Assembly (NCBI GenBank): GCA_019009955.1
Contig: CM032229.1
Location: 145,299,501-145,363,500, forward strand
DNA from: Riptortus pedestris
Lineage: Eukaryota; Arthropoda; Insecta; Hemiptera; Alydidae
Length of the DNA stretch: 64,000 nucleotides
Reading direction: 5' to 3'
Both the position numbers and the translations under genes were made by a program. How positions within the stretch are numbered: position 1 is the stretch's first letter; every line of letters starts with the position of its first letter. Shown here piece by piece: positions 11,122 to 22,708 of the stretch. The notes under the pieces are model-generated. The model did no database searches, was not told where the DNA came from, and saw only the letters and a list, made by a program, of their open reading frames with translations.

Positions 11122-11611
11122 GAGTGACTCCAATAAAAAACATTTTTTTTCGGTGCGAACTTTATTGAAACTGCCCTTCCATAAATTCATCAATTCATAA
11201 TTTAAAATCGATTTTTAAATTGTGGCGCGAAATAATCGAGTTTAAGATTAACTTTTAAGTAATCGATTTTTAGTCAGCTGACGTAACCTACCTCGGGAAT
11301 TTCTCAGTACCATCTACCTCCTCTGTGAGGACAGTCGCATCATAATGTAAAAGGTAAACGACCACTTGAGAAATGTAAACAGCAATTTATAATTACATTT
11401 AATTAATATATCATAGATGTAAGTACCGACTAATACAATATATAGCAAAATATTTATTAAGGAATGTGTTAAATTAATTTTATTACTATTTTTTTTATAT
11501 ACGTATTGTTTAAAAGGGATAACCCCTGAAGAGGTGGCAAATAAGCCACGAAACATGTAGGGCAGTTTCAATAAAGTTTGCACCGAAAAAAATAATTTTT
11601 ATTGGAGACAC
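11122..11611. mobile_element. inverted pair of LINE-type 3' ends
   Basis: About 50 bp at 11122-11178 is the reverse complement, with few differences, of 11559-11611. Both arms read GGCAGTTTCAATAAAGTT, then GCACCGAAAAAAA and TTTTTATTGGAG. The plus copy is preceded by a hairpin block, CCCTGAAGA[GTGGC-AAATAA-GCCAC]GAAAC (11524-11554). This resembles hairpins I associate with LINE/Penelope-type 3' ends. It may be two retroelement tails facing outward or a transposon with long terminal inverted repeats; the roughly 380 bp between them shows no domain. Confidence 0.5.
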
Positions 11612-12579
11612 TTGGCATAAAATTTGAAGAATATATAAATAATATTGGGTCCAGAATAAAAAGAATAAATATTCAGTAATAAACCAATAATAATTAAAAA
11701 TAAAAATCAAACAAATAAAAATATCTGTATTATGTTTTTCACTCCGAGAGTGTGTGGTAGGCCGATTGCATACGACATTTCGTATTGTATTATGTAATTC
11801 TCTCCTATCAAGAACATTTATAGCATTGAAAAAAAATACTTGATCTTGAGAAAAGTACTCAATATGAACAGCAATACCAGATTTACTACATCTGACAGTC
11901 CAAAAAAAATAATTAGTTCTCTCCTGCTTGAGGCAATGGTTTCACCTATTCTTCTATTATTCGCAAAGTTCACTTAAATCCAAAATCTAAAATAGCTTCC
12001 ACCCTTGGGGTTTCAGAATGTCGATCTGAGATTAACGAATATGATTACACTTCCTAACATTCAGAACATACTCGTTCCAAAGTTGTTACCACGTATTGAA
12101 TCAGAATGACCTATTCTCATAATCAGGACCTAGCATAAGAATTCCAAGAAGTCCTTTACACTAGGGAATTATACTCAATTTAATTAATTCTTGCACTAAG
12201 TTTTAAAATCAGTCATTTATAAATACATACAATGTCCTTAAAAGAAAGTAAACTTTCAGGTTTCGTTTGAGGTTTTTTATTAGTAAAATGCCCAGGCATA
12301 TTGAAAAGTTTGTCACTCAGTTGCTATGCAAACTAAGCAGATTTTCTACGCGCAGGAATGATATTTTTATATATTTTTCGTCTATCTCTATGTCTGCTGC
12401 ATCAAGAAGCTTATTTAAACAGGAATTAAAGTGTTGTTGGACTTGGGATGTCTATTGACTGAGGAATTTAAAGAGAAAACCGGTTGAGTGGGGATTTACA
12501 AAAGGCTGAAACTGAATGAAAAATATAATAAACTTCCTTACTATTCGAGTTAGAGAAGACATAAGTAGAACAATAGATG
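11612..12579. other. unassigned AT-rich sequence
   Basis: No recognised repeat or gene. Confidence 0.4.
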
Positions 12580-12710
12580 AAATTTACATTTCAATATCAT
12601 TAGTTACGTCAAATATTTCCATCCGACTTATAGTAACCGAGGTATTTCAAATTATTAATTATTCCCGAAGGCCGATTTGATCATTACCTAATATAATCTT
12701 TAGTTATCTA
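12580..12710 (+). repeat. family H fragment, highly degraded
   Basis: Only the segment around 'catccgacttatagtaaccgag.tatttcaaatt' and a following 'gatttgatcattac' is similar to the H core. Weak match. Confidence 0.35.
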
Positions 12711-12773
12711 GGTAGCAATTAAATATCACGTGTAGTGTTCATCAAATAGAAATTAAGTAGTTTAAAAACAAAA

Positions 12774-13225
12774 AGTAGCAAAAAGCAGGGGCTGCGTAAA
12801 CTAAGCAGATTTCCCACGTGAAGTTTTACAATAGAGAAATTTCACGAGAGCTGAGCAGTTAATGAAACGGCCGAACTAGCTTTTGGCGGGAAAGCCACTT
12901 CGTCCGTTAGCCGGCCAGATTTAATAAAAATGCAAATATCTCGGTTAATATTCAAGATAGGGAATAAATGTATATAACAATATTTATAGTAAATTTAATT
13001 TGTAATAAGATTGATTCTGTACAATATTTCTATCCGACGTATAGTAACGGAGATATTTCGAATTTTCGAAAATCCTCCCCTCTAAACCCCCCCCTCCTCC
13101 CTCTGGTCCGATTTCAGCCGTTAACGAACTTGATCTTTCTTTTTACATAAAACGACTAAATATCGAGTTTGGTAAGGATCAAACAAAAATTGCGACCCCT
13201 AGAGCGGTAACAGACAAATATATAG

Positions 13226-13274
<49 letters not shown>

Positions 13275-13416
13275 CAGTTTTGAACGGACCTCATTTTCGT
13301 CATCTACTAGGTAGGATCGATGGACATATCAAAAATTTCACATTGGAAAAATTTCAAAAATTCCGTCATGAGTACAACCTCAATTGGTGATTTCCCCTAA
13401 GGGAAATCTGCTAAAA
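12774..13416 (+). mobile_element. family H element, full structure
   Basis: GCAGGGGCTGCG 5' hairpin region, then GCAGATTTCCCACGTG and the 'aatagagaaat' block. Next are 'gttaatattcaagatag', a strong C-rich tract (13071-13100), ACCCCTAGAGCGGT, (TA)n at 13229-13268, and 'gacctcattttcgtcatct'. The 3' palindrome with CTAAAA ends at 13416. The first bases (normally AGTCCGTCA) are altered. No protein-coding capacity. Confidence 0.72.
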
Positions 13417-13439
13417 TCTTAAATAGTGACGTTTGCTAC

Positions 13440-13690
13440 GAACATATTTGTATATTCTGATCCAACGTGTTTTAACAGAGAAAATTCCATGTTTCTCCCC
13501 CCAAAAGCTCCTCCTTCCTCTGGTTAGACTATAGCCATTAATGCCCTTGATTTCAATTTTACATAAAATGTTTCAATATCGAGTTTAATAACGAACAAAC
13601 AAAACTTGCGAACCGCTGAAGCGTTAATTTTTTTGACTCCTGAACCGATGGACATTTGAAGGCATTTGTCAAAAATAGCCTCAGTTAAAT
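13440..13690 (+). repeat. family H fragment lacking (TA)n
   Basis: Conserved H blocks are present in order: C-rich tract (13498-13525), 'cgagtttaataacgaacaaacaaaacttgcgaaccgct', then 'cgatggacatttgaagg'. The microsatellite is reduced to a few T/A bases and both termini are missing. Confidence 0.55.
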
Positions 13691-13999
13691 GCACTAAGGA
13701 AAATCTTCAACAATAAGAACGTGAGAAACTCCTGAAGGACTTATTTTATCTTTCCTCAATTAACCAGTCCTTAACAAGGGAAAATTTCGATCATAAAAAA
13801 TAAGTTAATCTGATTTAGTGGGTAATATACGTGAGTACGCATACACATCTTTATGTATGCACCTCTAATGAATCTATGATTTTTATCTGAAGGTTAAGAA
13901 GTAATTTCCTGCTAACTCATATTTGCCTAGTAAACTATAGGAGATTAAATTTATAATGCAAAACCACGTAGTTGTGTTGAATTAAATTATAATAATACA

Positions 14000-14002
<3 letters not shown>
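13691..14002. other. unassigned sequence
   Basis: Nothing recognised. Confidence 0.35.

Positions 14003-14054
<52 letters not shown>
14003..14054. repeat. (TA)n microsatellite without family H flanks
   Basis: About 26 TA units with no H or P sequence on either side, so this one is not explained by the H core. Confidence 0.85.
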
Positions 14055-14056
<2 letters not shown>

Positions 14057-14841
14057 TAGCTATTTACTCGCTGACTAGTATATAATTATAGTTCACTTTA
14101 TTGTATGATGAATTAACTACCCACGCTAATATAGGGAGGGATCTTAAATTGTATGTCTAATATTTTATGAGGTGCCTTGAATTGAAGGGATTTACTTCAG
14201 TTTCGTCATTCAAATCATGATAATGTCTAGGAACAAATAACCCCCTGCCAAAAAAAAAAATTAATATCTTGAGATTTTGTTTTCTTTAAAGACATCTATC
14301 TGAATGTTAAATAAACCCATAACCTGAAGATATGTTGACAGCTATATTCGCAGGTACACAGGGACATAAAGCACTCTATTACCTAGTTTAGTTACTGAAA
14401 AGGAAAACTATTAACTTGTTAGGTGCTACCAGGAATCACAGTTGTGGATGTAAAAAATACATTTTTCCTGAACATATCTCCGGGGACATGTAGCGCATAT
14501 TGGTTGGTCAATTCTAATTGACTACTGTTCGGTACAAGCACCACTTAACGAAACCCACTGACCCCGAAAAAAATAGCCGAGTTAAGGAAAACCATTTGCA
14601 GCAGTGAAGCTGATAAAAACGAAAAGTATGTGATCAATCATTGTATCGGATGTCCTGGCAAACCAGGGTATTGCCTGTGGTGTTTTTATAAAATGCATAA
14701 CTAAATTTTGTATTAATATTTTGTATTATTGTAATTATTATTGTTGATATTTCTGGTATGAAACTTTTTAAATTTATTTTTAAACAGTAGGTAAAAAATA
14801 TAAGTTGTTTTTTATTAATTGACTACATTTCTTCTAACCTA
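14055..14841. other. unassigned sequence
   Basis: No recognised gene or repeat; moderately GC-richer near 14480-14690. Confidence 0.35.
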
Positions 14842-15157
14842 TTAGCCCTCCGTCGGGCGCGTGATCTCTCAGATACACGGTTTCTAGAGAAATATTTGCC
14901 ACTCCTCCTAGCAGAGAGTAGTGGTGTAGTGCTTCGCGTTATGTGCTTTATAGGACTCCCCCTCAAGATCAGTAGTGTCACTGTGTTTGATTGAGTCGTG
15001 TGTTTCACCTGTCATTAAGTTTAATCTCCTAGATACCACGCACCCGATCTCGTAAGTTTTTTTGAAATCTGTATTTCATAAATATATACATCAATTAACT
15101 TTCTCTTTATTAAATGGAACGATATAAACCAATTTTTCTATTATTTTGCTCATACAT

Positions 15158-15469
15158 GAGCTTTCACAAGAACTTATACAAGAAAATATTGTATGACGCA
15201 GTGACAACAGTAGACGTTTACCAACCAAACTAGGGACGAAACTTGAAGAGTACAGAGACTCATTGGACCGTACATTGAACTCAAGTACAGAACAGCATAA
15301 AAAAAGTCCCTCCACTACAACGAACTAAAGCAAATGATGTGAACCAAGCAAAACTGAAAAGAAATGTAGGTTTACTCATTATTCTTGTGAGATTTGCAAA
15401 AGCAAAATTTGTTTACAACATAGTTCCACGCCTTGTCCTAATTGTAATACAGCTCTGCAAAAGAGATAA
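15158..15469 (+). pseudogene. piggyBac-like transposase C-terminus, broken
   Basis: A single frame encodes ELSQELIQENIV, stop, RSDNSRRLPTKL..., two more stops, then a Cys-rich module with spacing C-x2-C-x4-C-x2-H-x4-C-x2-C ending in TAA at 15467-15469. A helix-rich 'ELxxELI' segment, an RRLP-like linker and a terminal zinc-binding Cys/His module are the order I know from piggyBac transposase C-termini. In-frame stops lie at 15194, 15326 and 15335. The DDD catalytic region is absent. The surrounding terminal repeats support the assignment; a different DDE family with a terminal zinc finger is possible. Confidence 0.5.
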
Positions 15470-15914
15470 TAATTAAACTGGTATTTTTTAAAAGGTTTGG
15501 TACATTAAAAGATGATTTTTAATAAGTCTTATCTAAAAGTGATTTCGTGCTACTTATTTTTGAATGAAGTTATATTTAGATATTTTGTTTATATTGTTCA
15601 CAAACTGAAATGAATTATGAATAATTAAGACGTGTGCATTTAAACTATTTCTTTTGGTATTTGTATGTTTTAATTATATTTTAAAAATTATCGTCCACGG
15701 TTTTAATAACAATGAATCTATAACCAACTTGGTTATATTATCTACCATGATTTTTTTATTATAGTACGTGTCAATTTTGAAATTTATTTACTTCTTTCAA
15801 ACAAATACTTCCTCAGATATGATTTCTAATATCACACTGAACATTTTAGTGCAAAATATATATTAAAAAACTGTATTTCCGTAAAAACGGTTGAGGTTGT
15901 ATCTCTGAGATACA

Positions 15915-15982
15915 CGCGCTCGAAGGCGGAATATTCTTGACGCGCCCGAGGGCGGAATATTCTTGACGCGCCCGACCGAGGG
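15915..15982 (+). repeat. 26-bp tandem repeat in the transposon end
   Basis: CGCGCTCGAAGGCGGAATAT-type units start at 15915, 15941 and 15967 (period exactly 26; the last is partial and forms the terminus). Repeated subterminal motifs of this kind often serve as transposase-binding sites; that role is inferred. Confidence 0.7.
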
Positions 15983-15986
15983 TTAG

Positions 15987-16405
15987 ATGAGCCTCTTGCT
16001 TTAATCATAACTTAAACAATGGTCCCACAAAGTAATCTGAAGAAATGAAAGATGTAGAAGGAAAAAATGTTATCCATTTTATTGAAAAGCTTTATCATTC
16101 TAAATTACCTCACTTATTCCCTATAAGAATAGAAAAAGTGAAAGGAAATATTTTTTATGATCATTGATTATTTATAAATATCATTTATCATTAACTAATC
16201 AAGTAGTTGTTTCACAAATAAATAAATTAATAGCATGATTAACATCCTTTAAATAAAAATAATATAAATGTGAACCAACGTTAAACCTATGTATAAATTA
16301 ACAAATTACAGTAAGCATTTGATAACACCTATTTACTGGTATTTAACTTTCTCTTATTTTGAGCAATCAGTTGTTGTTATTGATTAACCTACTGTTGATG
16401 CTGAG
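15987..16405. other. unassigned AT-rich sequence
   Basis: Nothing recognised. Confidence 0.4.
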
Positions 16406-16500
16406 GTGAATCAGGATGGGCTATCTACAGGTTACCATTTTCTAGACAGTGTGGAACTAATGTGTGTTATTCACAAAATAAAATCCCACTAGAAGCTAGT
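16406..16500 (-). repeat. SINE fragment, degraded
   Basis: The minus-strand SINE body is recognisable from 'aatcaggatgggctatctacaggttaccattttctagacagtgtgg' and 'tattcacaaaataaaatccc'. The tRNA-like head is lost. Confidence 0.45.
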
Positions 16501-17640
16501 CGTAAACTAAATTAAACCTAGTACAAGTAATATACCATTAAATTTCTAACCTATATTTATTAGGCAATAAATATATTTTATTAGATGTTAATGGTAAAGA
16601 TCAAAATAAGTATTAATCACCTCCGTTGTAGCCAGCTTTTTTAATCAGTGACGTTCCTACATGGTGACTGAAACTCGATATTATTAAGAATATATTCAAT
16701 TTAAAAATGGGACTGTCCTGAGTGGGGATGTTACAAAGTAGTTCAAAATCGCAAGCAATATCGTATCTGTGTGCAAGTTTTCTCGATATGTTTAATGAAG
16801 TACTCAAGAAATTTTCAGACATCAATAAAAGCTAAAAAAGTAGAACCCATTTCTGATGGCCATGGCCTTTTTTGAAAAGCACGAGAGTAATTCTTGATGC
16901 TTAAAGGAGTTTAGAAATGTTGAGAGTCAAGACATGTTTGTTGTTGTTTCCTTTATAAGATGTACATTTTGCTCCAGCTTTTATCAACTCATAACAAAAG
17001 AAAACCTGTACAAGTTTTCTGTACTTCTAATGAATACGGATAAATTGTTTATTTTCTATTTTTACCCCTACCCCCCAATTGATCCAATTAAAGATTTTGT
17101 AGGTTAATGATAAACCCCCCAAATAAATCGGGGGAAAAAAGTTATTCGAAGTTTTCATGGACAATTGGTTCCTAAGTAATCGCGCTAACCTATACACGTA
17201 ATAAAATATAGATTATATGTATATATTAAAAACAATTAAATTACTAAAACATATATTTAGACGCATAAAAGCCTTGAAATCGGCCTACCTCTAGAGAGAT
17301 GCTGTAGGTAAGAACCTTGATAACCTACTGACGCCTCAAGAGTCACGTCACTCCGATACACTGGAGTGGGGGGTGTTGAGCAGACATTTTCGGCAGGTTG
17401 ACATCTGTCATTAGTGTCCGTTCTTCAGGAAGGTATTTTTTTTCTAATTTCATGTCAATATATTTGTCTTGTCCAACAAATCACTTCTTATTTCACTACG
17501 GAAAAATCTATACTTTACCCTTCCTCTAAATTTAACAATTTCTGGTAAATATTAACAAACTACCAGTTGTCCTACGATGATACATGGAAAACACCCATGT
17601 ATGAATGTAAGCAAATGTGTATATATATGTATGTAAATAT
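16501..17640. other. unassigned sequence
   Basis: Mostly AT-rich; a GC-richer island at about 17275-17430 has no domain-bearing frame on either strand. Confidence 0.4.
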
Positions 17641-18118
17641 ACAATAAAGAAATTTCACGAGAGGCGAACAGTTACGGAAACTCACGACCCGAAGTTAGCC
17701 GATCTCATTTCGTCCCTTACAATTAATAAAAATGCAAATATCTCGGTTAATATTCAAGATAGAGAATAAATGTATTGAACAATCTTTATAGTAAATTTAA
17801 TTTGCAATACGAATGCTCCTGTACACTTTTTTGATCCGTCGTATGGTAACGGAGATATTTCGAATTCCCCCCCCCCCGTCCCACTGGTTAGATTTCAGCC
17901 ATTACCAAACTTGATCTGTCTTTTTGCATAAAACGTTTAAGTATCGATTTTGGTAACGGTCAAACAAAAATTGCACAGACAAATATATATAATTTTGAAC
18001 GAACCTCATTTTCGTCATCTCCTGGGTAGGATCGATGGACATTTGAAGAAATTTTTCGAAAATCGCGGCATGTGTAAGACCTCAATAGCTGATTTCCCTT
18101 AGGGGAAATCTGCTAAAA
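17641..18118 (+). mobile_element. family H element, 5' truncated
   Basis: Starts inside the element at 'acaataaagaaatttcacgagag', lacking the terminal hairpin and GCAGATTTCCC. It then carries the standard blocks, a C11 run (17867-17877), a much reduced TA core (17984-17991), the 'cctcattttcgtcatctcctgggtagg' block and the 3' palindrome ending CTAAAA at 18118. Confidence 0.68.
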
Positions 18119-18126
18119 TATCGTCC

Positions 18127-18171
18127 TCATTCAGCCTCTTATGATTTCCCCAGGGAAGCTGGGAATCTTAG

Positions 18172-18211
<40 letters not shown>

Positions 18212-18430
18212 TTTGAACGGAGAATATTTTCGTTATTTTTGGGTTTTGATACAAATACAACCTCAATAGGTGATTTCAATTAAGGCCTCAAGGAGAGACA
18301 ATATATTTCGAAATATTGGCATGATTTGAGGTTTTATCTAAACCAGAAATGTACATATGCCTGTGTATGTGTATATATATACACACAATCTTAACAGCTG
18401 AATTCCCATAAGGCAAATCTGCCAAAAGAA
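18127..18430 (+). repeat. two family H 3' pieces
   Basis: A (TA)n tract (18176-18208) followed by 'gattttgaacgga.aatattttcgtta' and 'acaacctcaataggtgatttc' is a diverged H 3' half. A second degraded 3' hairpin (AGCTGAATTCCCATAAGG...) is at 18397-18427. They lie directly downstream of the 17641-18118 copy. Confidence 0.5.
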
Positions 18431-19682
18431 ATAAGAACCGATTTCCTCCCGAGATTACTTTCAAAATATTGGACTGATATCCATGACGTTGGTACATATC
18501 ATCATGGCCATTGGGTATCGTTTCTAGGGCTTGGCCCATAAAGGCCACCTGTGCCTACAGCCCAAATTACTATTCATGTTTCGTAATTCCGTCAACAATT
18601 TAGGCCAAAAGCTACCCATTATTTCTCAAACAACCTAAAATATCTCTCGAGCTTTTTAGAATCTTTCTCAAATAACTTAGAATCTCTCTCAAATGTTAAG
18701 TGAATCATAATGCTATATATACAGATATGTTGATGCCTAATTTCATGCTTGTTAAAACCATTTGATCCAGAAGATTCTTTTCATTATTCGATAGATTAAT
18801 AATATGAAATCGGAAGAAATGGCTATTCATAGTCATTTAAGACTAATAAATATTTCAACCTTTCACATTATCTTTTTTTTTTTAGAACACAAGTGTGAAA
18901 TGTGAGTTACATTTTGAAAAAAGAGAGTGTAGTTGCTCAGCCTAAACATGAATGTTACATACAATAATGATTTTATTCTAAAAAAATAAAACCTACAGAA
19001 CATTATCTATGAACAATTCACCGTTATTAACAATCGTTACTAAAATGAATGAAAAAACGTATGAATACAGTTAACATATTTAAACAATGATGTGTTATTA
19101 TAATTCCGCAACTATTATAGCTTATATTATTGAGCAATGTTTTATAACCCATTGTATTCATGATTACTGCACTTTTGTTTTTGTATATATTTATACACGG
19201 ATAGAATGTTATGAAAACGATATAGAATTAATTACTGCTTCTACGAACTGTGAGTAGTGCTTATTATTTTAAAAACACGTTGAAAAAATATGCCATAAAT
19301 TTCATAATATTGAAGGAAGCTCAATTTAAAAAAATAATGAATTGAGCATAAATGCCTGTATTTGAATATATCCTATTGTAATTGAGATGATCAGCAACAC
19401 GACCCACCTCATATTTTGCTTAAGATTCGTGAAAATATTTTTCCTTGTCATTTTCTAACAAATACAGGGAAAAAATATCAGCTTCTGAATTCCGACACAC
19501 AGTTTATTAATAAGCGATATTTACAGTCAGTACTTGGAAGATGGGGAAAAAAGTCATTAGAATAAATATATACTAGAGTTAAACGGCTAAAATAAGTATA
19601 TAATGTCAAGAGTTACCAAAAAAAAAATACAGAACAACAATTTTATAGCACAAATAGTTATAAAGATAATAATAAAAAACTT
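18431..19682. other. unassigned AT-rich sequence
   Basis: Nothing recognised. The minus-strand open frame at 18288-18548 overlaps the H pieces and is not gene-like. Confidence 0.4.
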
Positions 19683-19865
19683 AGATAATTGTTTCTATAA
19701 CATTTTTCAATCCGACTCATAATATCGGAGATATATTGATTTTTTTTTTATTCTCCTCTCTACCCCTCCCCACCTTCCTATTCCTGGTCCGGTTTCGGCC
19801 ATTAACGAATATGATCATTAGTGATTGAATGGCACGGTTGAATAGCGAATAAGACTTACATTTAA
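19683..19865 (+). repeat. family H core fragment
   Basis: 'ttctataacatttttcaatccgactcataat.tcggagatat', a C-rich tract with CCTCCC-type runs and 'ggtttcggccattaacgaa' match the H core. Termini and (TA)n are absent. Confidence 0.55.
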
Positions 19866-19976
19866 ACAATATTTAACATTTTCGAAACAATAAAGTAAAA
19901 TCTTAATTGATGACGTCATCGCACAAGGTATTTGCAACTCACTTGCGCATCAATGCCTAAATTTATTCTTCCAATT

Positions 19977-20200
19977 GGGGCTGAGGTTAGCCATGTGAGT
20001 TAAACAGTGGACCTTAATCTCACTTGGCAAACCTAGAGTGACGAGTTTGATTCTCGCCTGGGCAAAGGAAATTATTTAGTGACGGAATTCATTAAATGAT
20101 ATCCTAAGCCCCACCCTGGCTAGAAAAGAGTGGCAACCTGTAGATAACCCGTCCCAATTAGCCTGAGTGCTATAAGTGGACGTAAATAAATAATAATAAT
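19977..20200 (+). repeat. tRNA-derived SINE with perfect target duplication
   Basis: Head GGGGCTGAGGTTAGCCATGTG with box A-like TTAGCCATGTGAGTT and box B-like GTTTGATTCTCG. The conserved body ('ttatttagtgacggaattcattaaa', 'ccaccctggctagaaaag', 'ctgtagataacccgtcccaatt') ends in a TAA-rich tail. It is bracketed by the 12-bp direct repeat ATTCTTCCAATT at 19965-19976 and 20201-20212, which fixes both ends and shows target-primed insertion. Best-preserved copy in the window. Confidence 0.9.
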
Positions 20201-20212
20201 ATTCTTCCAATT

Positions 20213-21083
20213 TCTAAATGGCAGAGAAACTTTAATAAATATACAATACCCAGCTGTCGTTTTACAAAAAGGCATTTCAATAAGGAGAAACACATTTTTT
20301 CACAGTCTATATTGACGCAATACGTCAAATGCCATTTTTGGTCGACGCACCCTCCATCCACGTCAAAGGACACGAACGTCAACGGTCAGAAAGTCGGTCA
20401 TTTCTGGAGCCGAAACCTATAAATTAATACTAGTAGCGAAAGTAAAAGTTTCTAGATCATTATATAATTCCAGCCTTGAGACAGCCTTGGTTGAGATTTA
20501 AAAAAATCTGACACTCTGCCTTCTGTCAGTGGCTTCGTAGACTGCCAGATTGCCATTCACATCTTATACTACCTCAGTTGACCCGTTCTATTCCCTATTT
20601 CTTCCTTCTAAGTAATAAGAACCTCAATATATTGGTAAAGTGATACATACCGCAAGAAATGGAAATAATTAATTTACATAGACGTACTGGTGACATTATA
20701 TTGTCAACGAATGCTAATACAGCTGTATATGAATGGATTTTATTATTCTACGAGTATCTTTGGGGGATGCGAGTTGTATAAATCCTTAGTTAAGTAATTA
20801 AGATGGTATTAAAATTAATATTCCTGAGTAGTAATTCTTTTAAAAATATTAAACATGCTTGGAGACTATTTTAGTCCACGTTAATTCAGACAATAAATTC
20901 AAACTACTTAGTTCCATTATTAAGGTGAATGCCAAAATATGCTGATATTATCATAAATCGCTAGGTTGTCCCTGGCATTCATGAGCTTTTGTATGAAAGA
21001 AGTTTTGTTTTGGAAGCACTGACACGTTTGTTATGCCTCTGCTGATAAGAAAAGTAATAAAAATACTAGATTCGCAACAGTAC
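20213..21083. other. unassigned sequence
   Basis: No recognised gene or repeat. Confidence 0.4.
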
Positions 21084-21735
21084 TGAGACTACATTTTTAC
21101 CGCACTTGGAGTTTCTAGTAGCATTGTAGAGACTACATTTGCACTTCACTTCGAGTATCCAGTATGCATTGTGGGGACTACATCTGCACTTCACTTCGAG
21201 TATTCAGCATGCATTGTAGGGACTACATCTGCACTTCACTTTGAGTCTCCAGTAGCATTATGTGGGGCTACTTTACACTTTACTTCGAGTCTCCAGTAGC
21301 ATTGTAAAGACTACATTTGCACTTCACATCGAGTTTCCAGTAGCATTGTAGGGACTACATTTGCACTTCACTTCGAGTTTCCAGTAGCATTGTAGGGACT
21401 ACATTTGCACTTCACTTCGAGTCTCTAGTAGCATTGTAGAGACTGCATTTGCACTTAACTTTGACTCTCCAGTAGCATTGTAGGGACTACATTTGCCCTT
21501 CACTTAGAGTTTCCAGTAGCATTGTAGGGACTACATTTGCACTTTACTTCGAGTTTCCAGTAGCATTGTAGGGACTACATTTGCCCTTCACTTAGAGTTT
21601 CCAGTAGCATTGTAGGGACTACATTTGCACTTAACTTCGACTCTCCAGTAGAATTGGGTGACTACATTCGGACTTAACTTCGGTTCACCAGGACCACAGT
21701 TGAGATTAAATTTACACTTCACTTTGATTCTTGTT
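21084..21735 (+). repeat. 44-bp minisatellite, about 15 copies
   Basis: Unit core CAGTAGCATTGTAGGGACTA followed by CATTTGCACTTCACTTCGAG and TTTC, with substitutions and small indels between copies. The block CCCTTCACTTAGAG recurs at 21496 and 21584, exactly 88 bp apart, which indicates a two-unit higher-order duplication. Decayed units trail on to about 22000 ('ctgtagagactacatt' near 21980). The unit length is not a multiple of three, so it is not a protein repeat. Confidence 0.9.
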
Positions 21736-22357
21736 CACGTCTACAGCCAGTAATAAGATTGGTGCTTTAATTTACACTACGTATGCTGTTAACAATAGCA
21801 CTGTAGAGACTTCTAGTGCTCAAGTCTGGTGCCTGCAAAAACATTGTTGTTTGCATTTTTCCACATCTGCGTTTATCAGGAGAACTTCAGAGCCTACTTT
21901 TAAACACGTTTGGAGCAAGCAATAAGACTGAGCACGAATATTGGGCATTTGATCTACACCTGTGATTTGACCTGCAATAAAACTGTAGAGACTACATTAA
22001 ATAAATAAGCGTTAAATAAACGTTTTCCTGCTTGTAGGGCCTTAAAAGAAATCACTAAAAAGTATTGAAAAACTTTTGAAAATTCCAGTCAGGAGAGGAA
22101 CCTTTGGTCAAATGAAAAAAGTTATTTTTGTTACGGCACAAAGTCAAAAGCATTATTGAACCCTACGCACGCCCAGGGCTTAAGTGTTCTCCTCCGTTTC
22201 CTCCCTTTTATCACATTCTCACAATCGTGTCTTGAATGAGAACGATATTCTCGCATTTCCTGATACACTTAGGCTCTACAGTTATTGATTTACTATTCTA
22301 CACTTCTTGGCGGGGGGGGGCCTTATGTTTTACAGAAGTTTAAGCATTAAGAAAAAT

Positions 22358-22361
<4 letters not shown>
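21736..22361. other. degenerate minisatellite edge and unassigned sequence
   Basis: Decayed 44-bp units up to about 22000, then unassigned DNA with a G9-10 run near 22312. Confidence 0.4.

Positions 22362-22408
<47 letters not shown>
22362..22408. repeat. (TA)n microsatellite
   Basis: About 23 TA units; family H flanks were not recognised. Confidence 0.85.
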
Positions 22409-22414
<6 letters not shown>

Positions 22415-22708
22415 ACTATATATAGTTGAAAAATTCGTACCTACAGACTGGACAGGGTAAGAAAACACTGTAACTTAAAAATTATTTGTAAACATATTTT
22501 TGTGGACTGTATACAAGACAGAACATTGCCTTACCCTACACATTGGAGAACATTGTTAATCACTTTGAACATTATATAAATACTATTTTTGAATACCTTA
22601 AAACAAGGGAGCTTTTTAATTAGCATTATAATTAAAAAATAACACCACTCTGCATTTATTTATTTTTAGAATGATGTTTTTTATAAATTGAGGTGTTTTT
22701 AATAGTAC

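Larger units (their letters stand above)
14846..15982 (+). mobile_element. piggyBac-like transposon relic
   Basis: Terminal inverted repeats CCCTCCGTCGGGCGCG (14846) and CGCGCCCGACCGAGGG (ending 15982) are each flanked by the tetranucleotide TTAG (14842-14845 and 15983-15986). This is the 4-bp target duplication size of piggyBac, though the canonical site is TTAA. Inner ends share a 'tctcagataca' motif, and the right end has a 26-bp repeat. The only coding remnant is a transposase C-terminus (15158-15469), so at about 1.1 kb the element is internally deleted and inactive. Confidence 0.6.

Noticed and set aside
11524..11562. Hammerhead ribozyme
   Set aside because: CTGAAGA and GAAAC are present, but the helix between them leaves an extra G and the outer arms close a simple hairpin instead of a three-way junction.
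19977..20070. tRNA gene
   Set aside because: Box A and B are present, but the head belongs to a dispersed SINE with body, tail and target duplication; no intact cloverleaf was seen.
21084..21735. CRISPR-like array
   Set aside because: Units are contiguous 44-bp tandem repeats without unique spacers, in a eukaryotic context.
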